Shown here: positions 1-28,800 of the stretch, in pieces | How the letters are laid out: each line of letters starts with the position of its first letter | Position numbering within the stretch: the first letter of the stretch is position 1 | Origin: Larimichthys crocea | Taxonomy: Eukaryota; Chordata; Actinopteri; Sciaenidae | DNA: 64,000 nt | Assembly (NCBI RefSeq): GCF_000972845.2 | Contig: NC_040025.1 | Span: 16,060,126-16,124,125, forward strand | Direction of reading: 5' to 3' | Notes under the pieces: model-generated | Database searches by the model: none | Told to the model about the DNA's origin: nothing | Seen by the model: only the letters and a program-made list of their open reading frames with translations | Position numbers and translations under genes: made by a program

Positions 1-434
1 GTCATTTCTGTTTATAGCTGCTACTACAGTAATTGAAAAATCATTAGTTAAGCCTTTCATAGTTGCACAAATAGAAACCATGTCAACCATGTTTGCCTGG
101 TATCAGATTTGGCACAACTTAAACTTGTTCTGCCCACACAACGCTGTAATGATTTTGCTTAACTGATCAAATTTCCTGGTCTGAACATTTTATCGGCACC
201 TTAACTGGATTAGTTCTGCTAGAGAAGAACAAATTCAAAACATAACTGGGCTGCAGGTCTTGGATGTGTTGTTAAGCTTGTTCTGTTTAATTATGTTGTT
301 GTTAACCGAATGAAGTGCTTTCTGACAAGCACATAAATTAGACTAATTATAAAGTTAATTGTAACAAGAAGGGTCTATTTGTATGTGAGGATGTAGTTGT
401 TCACCATTTGTAAAACCTCCTGTGCATTCTGCAG
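1..434 (+). other. lrp1: lrp1 intron at the left window edge
   Basis: AT-rich intron sequence that ends in a pyrimidine tract and a CAG acceptor immediately before the first visible coding exon. No other feature was recognised in it. Confidence 0.7.
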
Positions 435-17448
<17,014 letters not shown>

Positions 17449-18385
17449 AGCTTGGCACGGATTGAACTCTGCCAACATTGCCCTGCCCGACTCAGTGCTG
17501 AGCCAACCAGCTCTCTCATCTTATGCCTTTACCAACTGAAAAGAAAAGCAACAACAAAAAAAGCGAGAACACTGTATAAAATGTATAAAATGAAGGACTA
17601 CTTTTTTAAGTGATTGCAGTATTATATTTTGTTCTTTGACAAAAAAAATCCTCTGGTGACAAAAAGGAACCATTTTATAGACATTTATTCAGTTCTTCTT
17701 TTTAATTTTGCTCACCTCCTCCTCACAGCTCTCCCTCCCCTCTCACGCATATAGCCACTACCTCTGTGCAAATGTAAAAGATAAGAGAGATACGAATGGC
17801 AGTGGAACAATTTTAATTTTTTATTTTTGTATGACTCGTATAAGGGGGAGAAGAGGGGAAAAAAAAGAATATTGTTCCATCCTAGAAAACGTTTCCACGT
17901 CTTTGTTGCTCATGAACGAGAGGAGAAGTGTCAGTGCTCACTATGAATGCTTCCCGGATGCCGGTTTGGCTCAGTCTTTCACATTATGTGTATATGTACG
18001 TTTGCTGCTGGAGGTCTAAAGGTGGACCGAGGCTGGGAGAGAAATGAGAAGTTGTTATACTGCACGTGTACACATGGAGTACTCCGCATCGCAGACAGTG
18101 TCTGTTCTGTTGTCTCAAAGAACTACATTCAAGTGATTGTCTTTTACCTTCTTGCACAGACTAAAGTTATATATTTGCATATATATAAACCTATTAACAA
18201 AGTGTCTTGAAAATATACCCAGGAATACAAACATCAGTAACAAATAGCAGTCTGTACTTTGTAACATTTTTTTTTTTTAAGTCATTGTATAATTGACATA
18301 CTCTGTCAGCAATGAATGAGTCAAATGGCAGTGTGTGAGTGTGCTGGATGAAGATGATTGTAATAAAGTCCACATTCCAGGATGA
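17449..18385 (+). other. lrp1: lrp1 3' untranslated region
   Basis: Sequence after the TAG stop with no long open frame and A/T-rich stretches. It reaches an AATAAA at 18362-18367, so the cleavage point is placed roughly at 18380-18390. A longer 3'UTR using later A-rich signals up to about 19.3 kb cannot be excluded. Confidence 0.6.
18362..18367 (+). promoter_or_regulatory. lrp1: Putative lrp1 poly(A) signal AATAAA
   Basis: First canonical hexamer on the + strand after the lrp1 stop codon, about 0.9 kb downstream, followed within 30 bases by GT-rich sequence (AATGTCTGGGATG). Confidence 0.55.
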
Positions 18386-20773
18386 AAAATGTCTGGGATG
18401 AATATCCGTGGCCTTGGTTTAGCCTACTGCAGGACACTCTGGACAGGATTTCACCCTGAAACTGTCCTAGAAAGTTCTTTTTGGGAGTGACGGCAAGCTT
18501 CTGTGAATTTTATTTTTTTCTTCCGGTCATCACTGAAAAACAATCTGCAACAAATAATTAGCTGAGAATGGTTACGTTTAGCTTTTGTTCCATGTCGTTT
18601 TGATTGTAAATGTGCTTTCAGGAAAGGCCAGGAAGACCGTTTGATGGTACGTACGTGTGTGGGAGATTGAGTTTTTTTCCTTTTTTTTTTTTTTAAATTG
18701 TATGTAATTACATGGACATGTAATTTAGGTTAATGCTCATTGTTAAGTGCATTCCCAGGAAGGGGACTGATCAGCTTCCTGATAAGCATTCCTTTGTTAA
18801 TTCCTTTGCCTTGCTGCTAACGCTAACCATCTATCCGTCTGTCAAACTGGATTTTAGTCTGTCTCTGCTCACCACGCTGCTTTTAACTTTTACCTGCCAT
18901 ATCACTCTGCATGGTGCTCGCACACACATCCCATCCTAGCGGAAGCTCTCTGCTTTGCCCCTCACTTGTTAACAGTATTCGTCACTTCTTTTTTTTTTTT
19001 TTTACGTCCTGCTCTGTTAGATTTTCACCCGATTTAGAATAATCATTTTTCAGTTGGAGAATTTCTTTTGGTGGCAAAAACCCACATGGATATTTGTGGT
19101 TCTGATTGTTTTGTTATGATTCTATTTCTTTTTGATATAAGAAATTAAATGGATTTTTATAGTAGAAATGTACGGTGGCTCTGTCCGTCATTTGGAGAGA
19201 TGGAGAGGAAAAAAATCAGTTGCTTATTTCTTGCTGCATTACATCGTAAATTAACATTAAGTATACTTTAAAAAACAAGTTAAGAAATAAAACATGAACA
19301 TGCAGTAATTGCTTGTATTGAATGTTGCTTCATCAAAGAAAGATATTTGTTGGTGTAATCAAAGTCTTTGGTCATGTAGTTACATCATTCATCTTATTTA
19401 TTAAACAGGAAGTGTCATCTTTCAGTCAATAGAGAATATCATGGATCAGATTTTTTGATTTGAATGTACATTAATATAAATGTCCACTTATAGAATAGTG
19501 TCTCATACAATGTTAAGCCAAATTAAGTAGTGTAAAGAGCTCCCTTTGTGCCAATGTAAGTTTAAACATTCGTTAGGAGGAAACACATCATCTCTATTAA
19601 AACAGGAGATTAAAAAATAAAAGCTTCAAACAGAAGACCGTCCTTCATCCATCACCACATCGATAGCAGGTTAATGTCATTTGGGCCCTTAAACAGCAGT
19701 TCATGTGGATTCTTCTTCATACATTTGTCACTTCCCAAATGTCACTTAAAAGTGTTGTCAAAGTGTATAACATTCAGTTTTTTAAGAACTATTTGGACAA
19801 GTTATGAGCTTAACGACAAGAAGTAGATAAAAGTAATCTTTAAAATTATTATTCCCCTTCTCTTTTAGTTTTTGTATGCCTTAAAAAGCTGTAACTTTCA
19901 ACTGTTGCATATTGTCAGTAATGATAAGGCTAATGTTATAGTACAAGGCAATAAAAAATACAATCTTTAACAAATGAAAGATGTAAAATAAACAAATTAT
20001 GGCTGACTCATGAGAAATAACACTGTTTACACGAAAAAAAGGCACTTCTTAAGCAAAACATGAGACATTTGAGACATTTTGGTTTGGCTAGCTTGTCCAA
20101 AAGAACGAGAAGATACATGAACATGAAGTCTTTCCTCCCATATACATGCAAATAAATTCTGAACAGTTGACAATATTAAGTCTTGATTGAATGTTGTTGG
20201 TTTAATGGTAGGAAACAGTCCCCAAGTGTCTCATTATAATATTGAAGCGTCTCAGTTATTTGGAGGAAGGTTTTGCAAGTGTCTTCAAGGCAAACATCCC
20301 AGCAGCAGAGTTGGTATCTTCCCTTGGCTGCCACCCAGTCTAAGTCCTGCTACGACTGCATAATCTGAGGAAATTAACGGTCTTGGGAATAAGATCCACA
20401 TGTTGGCAGGCACTTGCCAGTGAAAGCACAGTTCTTCCTGCATTGTGGTCCGCCAGTCCTCGACTGACCTCACCTGTCTTGTAGTCGTCTGCCAACTTGT
20501 CTCCTTCTCAATGGCAACAGAGCAGGGAAAGTCTTGTGTTTGCAGTGAGACAGGAGTGACCCATTGTGCTTCTGTAATGATGCCTGCTCACTTAAAGTGG
20601 CTGTAAAAGGGCCTCCATAAATAAATAAATTACCCAGCTAAAACAAGGGCTCTGTCCTGTCCCTCTTTTCAGTCTTTGTGATCTGCAGCCTCAGGGTTGA
20701 GACAGACCATCGGGACACAGGGAGGAAGGTTATAATAGGAAGGAGGGGGGAGTATAAGTGACGAATAAGTGGT
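18386..20773. other. Intergenic region between convergent lrp1 and fmnl3
   Basis: No coding exon recognised on either strand. Contents are AT-rich DNA, short homopolymer runs (T runs near 18680 and 18990) and possible 3'UTR of the long fmnl3 transcript read leftwards from 20773. Minus-strand poly(A) candidates are ATTAAA (20201-20206 on +, TTTAAT) and AATAAA (19397-19402 on +, TTTATT). Confidence 0.5.
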
Positions 20774-20838
20774 TTAGGGTCTCTTCCAACCGCTCCGGAT
20801 CAACGCGTCAGCTCGCAGGAAAGGCTGGTTTCGGAGAT
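20774..20838 (-). CDS. fmnl3: fmnl3 alternative last exon (DLRNQ-type C-terminus)
   Basis: A 65-base open segment 1.9 kb downstream of the canonical last exon, after a CTCACAG acceptor. Joined to exon 24 it reads DLRNQPFLRADALIRSGWKR plus P, then TAA at 20776-20774. The DLRNQP-RADA pattern resembles the alternative C-terminus known for mammalian FMNL2 (the so-called ITM form), but here it ends after 21 residues. The combination of acceptor, correct phase and family-like sequence makes chance unlikely. Use of the exon is inferred, not shown. Confidence 0.72.
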
Positions 20839-20976
20839 CTGTGAGTATGCAAGGAGAGAGGGGTGAGAAACAAGGGGGGGGCACACATGTTAGAGGACCC
20901 AGAGGTCAATCTGCAAAGAGGCTTCTACTTACTAAACTTCTTTTGCAGTATTTTTAAGCCATAAATGTAGAGAGAA

Positions 20977-21267
20977 TACACTCAGTAACCGCTTTATTAG
21001 GTACACCTAATGAACGGATGTGTTCCCATTATTTTGTCCATCTCATTTGTATAAATTAGAGTGGGCTAAGTAACAGAAACACTTCTCTCTATAATGCAAT
21101 ATTGTTCAAGAGCACCACAAACTACATCCTCCATCTGTAATATAGTTTAAGAAACAAAATTAACAAAACTAACAGAACCCGAACATTGAAAACTTAATTT
21201 ATTAAGACTGTTGCTTTAAACTGCATTACTTTTATCTAGGTGTACCTAATAAACTGGCAAATGACTC
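20977..21267. mobile_element. MITE with ~28-bp terminal inverted repeats
   Basis: The left end (20981-21008) and right end (21238-21264, reverse complement) share TTTATTAGGTACACCT exactly and are looser outside it. The interior is about 230 bases, AT-rich and non-coding, so this is a non-autonomous DNA element. The GGTACACCTAATAAA-type end is one I recognise from many fish genomes; I leave the superfamily open. It sits between the two alternative fmnl3 last exons. Confidence 0.75.
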
Positions 21268-22726
21268 TATGCTGTAGTATATTTCAGTAAAACAATCATC
21301 AAATAATCTGAAATAACCTATGCAGGTAAACTTTGTATTAGAAATGTAAAAAATAGCAGATAAACAGTGCAGACTTAACACTGAATGACACATTCCCATA
21401 ACCTTGCATTTGAACTTGTAGTAGTGACACACAAAACAGTGAAATCCAAGGCTTTGGGAATGTGGTTATAACAATACTAATAATGCAGCTGTCATTATTA
21501 CAGTTACAGTACAATGGTCAACAAGCTCTTCCGTTTTCTGAGCAACAATAAGGCTGACTGTGCCTAAAGTAAAAACGAAACCTTTGAGTATCTTTAGATA
21601 CAAACTGTTTGCATTTAATGTGACTGTGTGTGTTCTTTTCTAGAGCCTGTTGACCAAAAAGCTGTTGAGCACACCGCGCGAATGACAGTTAGCAAAGACA
21701 AAACATGGCGGACGTTGTTGACAGGTGAGAGGTAAATGAACACTGGACAACATGCAACACATAATAGGAGGGGGATGATGGAGGATGATGATGATCTTAA
21801 GGGTACGGGTATGCGTTGAAACTGAACAATGATGTTCTGAAAATATCACAGAAGCTGAGGCTAAATGAATTAAGTGAATTCACTTTTTAATGACTATTGG
21901 GGGAACTATAAACATACTTTAACTCGCTTCTCAATTCATCTTCAATAATTTTGTTTTCTGATCGTGTTGTACAGCAAATTTCAGGGTTGTGAAGCATCTT
22001 TTTTGTTTTGTTTTGTTTTTTTTGCGTCCAAAGCACTAGCTGAAGCAGCTGACATCACTGTAGCAGCACACAGGAGCTGGAGGGCCAAGCGGGCCAGGTT
22101 TCAGCCAGGCTACCTTCCTTACCCTCTATTAGGAGTGGGAAATACTGTCATTAATCTTCTTTTCAGCTGGAGGGGGTAGAATAAACAGTGGTGGTTGAGG
22201 AAAGAAGAGTCACATGTTAGCCGGAAACCAACACCAAACAAGTTAGTTTCATGGAACAAGGCATTGTTGATAAAAAAACAAAAAAACAAACAAACAGTAA
22301 ATTAGCCAAACCTCTTTATAATTGTTTAAATTATGCTTTAAAAGAAATATGCCATAATAATGCACAGCCTTTTACGTGTCATGCACTTGGTAATTTAATC
22401 ACAGTCATGGCTGATTGTACTGTGAGTGTATCAACATATTTCCCACACACAAAATATGTTGATTGTACAACTTTTTTTTTCTCTCTCCATGGAGATCTGT
22501 GCCAGGCAAAGAGGTTTGGCTGACTCCTATCATCAGACGCCTGATAGGAGTCTTCTGAAGTAGAACACAAACAACCAAATGACGGCCCAGGTTAGTTCAC
22601 ACTAGTTGTAGTGTAGTAGGGGTATGGGGGGGGTTGAGTAGGTGACAGGAATCATGCTGCATGCACAGTGGGGTCAGGGAGGCGTACGAGAGACACCTGG
22701 ACAACCTTGGCATTAGGGGGGAAGGG

Positions 22727-22818
22727 CTAGCAGTTGGCGTCGTCACAGAGGTTGGCTTCACAGAAGAACCGTGAGCCGCGTTTAGCAGTGCGGGCTGTGA
22801 AGGGCACGCTCTTCAGTA
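22727..22818 (-). CDS. fmnl3: fmnl3 exon 25, canonical C-terminus
   Basis: Ninety-two bases after a pyrimidine-rich CCCCCAG acceptor. They encode the basic [20 protein letters not shown] segment and a short acidic end CDDANC, then TAG at 22729-22727. The basic cluster belongs to the DAD, which contacts the N-terminal inhibitory domain and acidic lipid or actin. Its 3'UTR runs leftwards from 22726. Confidence 0.92.
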
Positions 22819-25800
22819 CTGGGGGAGGAGGGGGAGGAAGAGAAAACATGTCACACCTGAGACACTGCCCTTCTGGGGGTGAGGGGGAGGTAAAAAAAAA
22901 AAAAATGGATACCCTTCAAATTTCTTTCAGGAAACTGTAATGAACCTGAAACAACTGGAGCTGGGTTCTTCCTGTATGTAGCACAGATCTATGGAAGCAA
23001 ACCTTGTAAAAACTCTCAGGAGGTTTTTAATAGGATTATTTTCTTTAAGTCCCCCTATTTCACATTTACAAGCACTATATAAATATGAAATAAATTGCTT
23101 ATATCGTTGTATCATATAGTTGTCAAGAGCTATATCTTCTCCTGTGAGCACCCGTAAGTAGAGGCTCATCTATAACTTTATAATGAACGACAAAATGACA
23201 GAACAGCTGTAATTATATCACGTCTTCATATGAGAAGAACATTGTTGACAAATACTGTATATTAACAAACTACACTATAGTGTGTTTGTGTGCTGCTTCA
23301 TTCATCATTCATTCATTTTCCATAACCGCTTGCCCTGAAACAATCACAACCATTCAGGCTCACATTCAAACCTACGTGCAATTTAGAGTCACCAATTCAC
23401 CCTCATGTCTTTGGACTGTGGGAGGAAGCGGGAGTACCCACGCAAACCCTACACAGAAAGGTGCCAGTTGACTGGCAGGTTCAAACCCAAAACCTTCCTG
23501 CTGTGCTATGATGTGCTACTAAATAGGGGGACTTATTTTATGAGATGAGGACGCACTGAGCATGTCTTGGAACATAAGTATTCATAATTAGCTGTTAACA
23601 GCTCTGATAGTAGTGGCACAGAAGCATTATTATAACTTAAAATGACATTAATGCAACATTTGTATTATTTACATTTTACACACTGATTAATAATTGTGAC
23701 AAAAAAAACATTAGTTATTGTATGTGCTAACCCGAGGCTGTAGATACTCATTTCTTTCTGCCATTAGAACCCATATATGTAGGATTTTAAAATGTCTGAG
23801 CCCTAGTGGTAGATTCAAGAAATGCCCTTACATCATCCTCTTTTCTTATTTTTCTATAAACAAGAATGTCATTATGAAAACATTTAAAAAATGCTACAAT
23901 CATATAAAAAATCTACACGGTGTCTTTAAAAAAAGAATGCTGTAAATACAGATCATATATACTGAATGTCTGACTATCTACATAATGAGGCTCAACAAGT
24001 GTTGTACATTTAATAACTAACTAGACAGCACGTCATTGAGTAGTAATAAGCGACTGCTGTGCTGCTATGTGCTGTGCTCCAGATGTGGCGGTGTCTGGAC
24101 CACATAGCACAAGGTGCACTTCAAAGGAGCTGAGCAGTGAATGACCACAGTCATTCTTGACCTGGGATGACCGGAGCTGCTGGCCCCCGCATGGGGTCTT
24201 TTTAGGGTGCTGTCTGGCCCACCTGTTATGATGTCCTCAATAGTGCCATCCTTTCCTTCGTACACAGGCCGGTGATCTTTAGCTTGCCGCTTGCGCAGTT
24301 CTGCGATCAGTTCCTGCTGCTGATGCCTCTTCTTTTGGGCCTGGACCTGCACCAGCGGAGAGGATATTTGTACTGTTCTCTGTGCTTTTTGGCACACCAC
24401 AAAGCTTTATTTAGCACTGAGTAAACATCTGATCGTTTTCCTTGAGCTTATTTTCTCTTTGACTGTACCTTGGGGTCATGCTGTTTAGCCTCCTGAGCCA
24501 GTAGCTTCTCTCTCATTGCTTGCTCCTGCTTTTTCCTTTGTTCATTTTCTTCCACTGCATCCTGTTGGAGAGAGAAAAAGGTGACGAGTCAAGACAAGAA
24601 ACTGAAGCTCAGATAAATCTATGTCAATACGATTATGTGGGCCTTAAAGACGAGAAAATAGGTCAAAAGTTAAAAGTAACACTTAATCACGTGAGCGGAC
24701 TACCAGGAGAGTGGTATCGACTGTCTCATCTAACTCTTTGCAATGGGGCAAATTAGCTCTGTTTTATGTTGTGGTCAGGCTAAAGTCAGAATTTCTGTTG
24801 AATTGAATTTAATGAAAGTTTTGGTTGAGTTATTGTTTCTTTAGTATCTAAACTACAACCTTTTTTGTGGTGGTAGGGATAGGAAGTCAGGTTTAGAATT
24901 GCATTTTCTGGTTAGTTTATTTGGTTTTGTGGTTTTAATTCAACTCAGGGATGGTTGGTTGGGTTTGTTTGTTGTGGCTCTCACTAAAGTTAAATTTAAA
25001 CTTCTATATCTAGCAATAAAGATTGTTCACATGGTTTTATGTTACTTCTCTCTCCCTTTGATCAGCTTGGAGTGGTGACAAGTGTATTTCCAAATGTGGA
25101 ACTATTCCTTTAAGTCACCCATATGCACTTAGATAGGCAAACGCAGAAATCCTTGTGTTGCACATTTCCTTAAGCAGATCCCATAAATCCACTCTGAGAA
25201 CAATCTCAGGAAGTGTGTTGTGTGGTGGGGCAGGGCGAGGCTGTCCGGGGGTAAAGGGGAGGAGGCGAGGCGACGGGGGGAGAGAGAGAGGGGGGACCAG
25301 TCTAAACACCACAGCTGCAGCTCTAGAGTCAGACCCAGCTGGCCTTTCCTGTTATTTGGCCTCGGACTATACGCCACGTCCTGTGGCACACACACAGCAA
25401 AAGCTCTACCCTGCTCTGATCTCACTGAGACAACATCCAAGTTTGAAACCAGGGAACTTCCCTCTGACTAGGAGAGAAATCTGCACCCTGTCAGTAAAGA
25501 AATAAGAAAAGATACACAGACACTACTTGGTGTCCTCACCTTGTAGGCCTTGATGAATCGCACAAACACAGGGAAGAACACTGAGGGTGGAGTCGTCTTG
25601 GCACTCTCTCCGAAGTAGTTCACCACATTGTTGAAGGCTTCCTAGAATTGGGAAGGAGTACAGTGCCAGAGTGGAAGCAATGTATGTAAATACTGTCAAG
25701 TTGGGAGTCATGATTGGTTGTGTCTTAGAGGTCAGTGAGCTGCATCTGGGACACAAGTTTGCTTCATGTCTATTTTTTTCCCTTTGAGGTTGAGGTGAGG

Positions 25801-28800
25801 ACAGTGTTGTGATACCTCTGCTGTCTTGGCATCTTTCTGAAGCTTGTCCAACTGTGTGTCACTGGCCTGGATGAAGCCTTTCAGGACTGAATGGTCATGG
25901 AGACTGCACTCTCTCCGGATCAGGTCCATGCCTTTCCCCAGCTCCCGAACATCCAGCAGCACATTTTCCAAAGATACTTTTGTAGACAGTCAATACGGAA
26001 TATGTTTTATTTACAAATCTTAGCATAATATTACAGAAATTTTCCTATTTAACTGACCATATCTGACATTATATTTATGGTAATACTGTGACTGAACTCA
26101 CCTGCTGCAGCTTTATCTACAAAGTGCAGTTCATTGTAGAAGTTGGCCAGTTCAGGGTACTTCTCTTTCACAATGAGAGCTATGTAGTGGAGCAATGTCA
26201 TCTTCCTGTCTGTAGACTTAGTGTCAAGAAGCTGTGTAACAAAAGGAATGAACACCAGTATCAGCAAAAGCACTGCATGAATCAATTGTGTGGAATATTT
26301 GGTATGAAGATAAACTGAGCACTTGAGAAATGTGTCCAAATTCTGCTCCAAAACACTCACCAGGTCAAGACTTTGTAATTTGAAGCCATAAACACAGCCA
26401 CGCTTGCTGCTGTTCATGTAGTTTCCCAAGGCTAAGATGATCTACAAGTAAACCAGAAGAATACATGAATATGCATGAACAATGCAAATGTTGCTAATTT
26501 AAAAACAAATAAACACTTCTCACCTCAAGCATTTTTTTCAACTTTGGAGCAGATTTCACTGAGCCAGAAGCAGCAATGATTGCATTGAGCTGCGGCGTGA
26601 GCAGGCTGATGTTGTCAGAAAAGTTCCCAACAAAGGTGATGATGTTCATTCTCTGCGTGAGCCTCTCAATCTTGCTGAATAATAACATGAAGCGATCTTC
26701 CTCTGCTAGCTGATCCAGTGGACGACGCTCGCGCTCGTACTGACGCATGACCTTCACCTCCGCATCCGTGGGCAGAAAACGCATCAGGCACTCCACAAAG
26801 TCGACAGGTAAGGCCTTGAGGTCAAACCTGAGAAAACACAACATATATTAGTAACGTCTTATCTATGAATCAATTATTAGTCCAGAAAAGTGCTTACTTC
26901 TCTATTGCTTTGCAGATCTCTTCTGTGGTCTTGTTAGCCTTGCGCAGTGTGATGGCTAAGTTCTTGGAGCGATTTGCGTCCAGAAGGGTGACTTTGTTCA
27001 CCGCCTTCTGAGCTACTTTGCTCTTTGTGCAAGAAAGATCCACAATTGGACCTTGGGCTCTGGTCTTGAACAGCTCCTCAAATTTCTCCAGATCCAGTTC
27101 CTGCACACGAGTGAGAGTATTTACTTACTTGTTCTGAATTTTTATTAATAGCACATTAAAGACACATTTTCTCAATCCGGTTCTTGCTCTGAGTGATGGG
27201 ATTCTATATGAACACACTATTTTGATTAATTTCACATGGTCGATGAATGTCTTTTTGTTTTTCTGCTCTTCTCACTGGTATGAAGCCGGCTCAGTTGCTC
27301 AGTTGGAAAAAGGTGATATCACATATTTCCTGTGCCAGTCAGGATTTAACAAAATATGAACCGACAGCTGGTGGGTTGTTGTTTATGCTGTCAGCACTGT
27401 CAGTCAAATCTAATAAAAAACAGACCTGCACAGGACTGATGAAACAGTTTATCTGAATAAACTGAAACAGTTTATTCTTTGTTGCTTTGCTTGCTTACCT
27501 CTAGTACACGTTCGTCATCAATCTCATTGAAGACTGTGCCATTGATCTGGTTGGGCTTCAAAGCCGTCCAGTTAAACACAGGCAGGCGGAACTTGGTCTT
27601 GATGGGCTTCTTGATTCTGATAGCTGTCGTCGAAAAATTAAATAAAACATATGAAACTGTTATTTTTTCGCTTGATAACTTAGTAAGCAAAGATTAACAA
27701 AGTTTAATAATGTCATTCAATGTCATTCTGCATCAACTCTTGCCTGAGAGACCCAAACTCAGGATAACAGAAGGAGAAGCATCTGGCAGTGGTGGAGCGA
27801 GAGGAGGTGGCGGTGGTGGGGCTGGTGCATTCGGGCCTGTAATTAATGTACAAGAAAACATTAAAACACTTTAAAGTCATTTTATTTGTCCATTCTATTT
27901 ATTAAATTGATCAATCCTTGATTTGTGATCCTTTTATTTTCTCTGTGTATTTGATCTAACTTATATAAATATGTATTATATGTTTTGTTTTATGTTCTTT
28001 GCTCAAACAGTTGGTGCTGTTTCTTTGGTGCGACAGTCTGCTGCAGACTCACACACAAAGGAAACAACCCGAGCATTTCCTTTTCCTGTCTGGGGTAGAG
28101 GAACACTGTCGTGACCTATCACCTGTCTTGGCACGCATGAACAAAGAAGAGGAACTGAAAATAGACCTCCTCTTTGGGTCTATAGTCAACCACAGTCAAC
28201 TTTCACATATACGTGTCATCAGACATTATCACTGTGAGTCATGGTGTATCACCTGCGGCAGACGGAAGAGGAGGGGGAGGTGGTGGAGGTGGTGGAGGAG
28301 GCGGAGGAGCTTCACTGGCTGGTGGTAAACTGGTGTCTGTTCCTCCAGGTTCTGTTAACCCAGCTGTTAAACCCAAAGACAGCTGCCCAATGTCACCCAG
28401 CGGGATCCCAAGGCCGCTGCCCCCAACACCACCCACACCCCCGACTCCCAGGGGCTCGATGGAAATGTCTCCATCAGGTTTCTTGTGCAAACGAATGGTG
28501 CCCTGCTGTTCGAGCTCCAGCAGCCGCCTCTCGATGTTGAAGTGCCTCTGGAAGGCAGCATCCTTCTCCTTGATGACCCTCCTCAGGGTGTTGACCTGGG
28601 TGTTGGTTGACTCGTATGTCTCCTGAACAGTCACCAGGGGGCGATAAAGAGCACAACACAATGACTCTACACACATAAAGAAACATCCTGTTTCCTGCTG
28701 ACCTAATTTGCTATCACAGCAATTTAGCTACATGCATCTGAAAATGATCTCTGCTAACACACAGTGAGGTGAAGTGAAGCGAGGCAGGAGGGCAATATTC

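Noticed and set aside
22522..22551. 11-bp inverted repeat GACTCCTATCA / TGATAGGAGTC near the fmnl3 3' end
   Set aside because: Short arms and 8-9-base loop; common by chance in 64 kb, no sign of a structured RNA.
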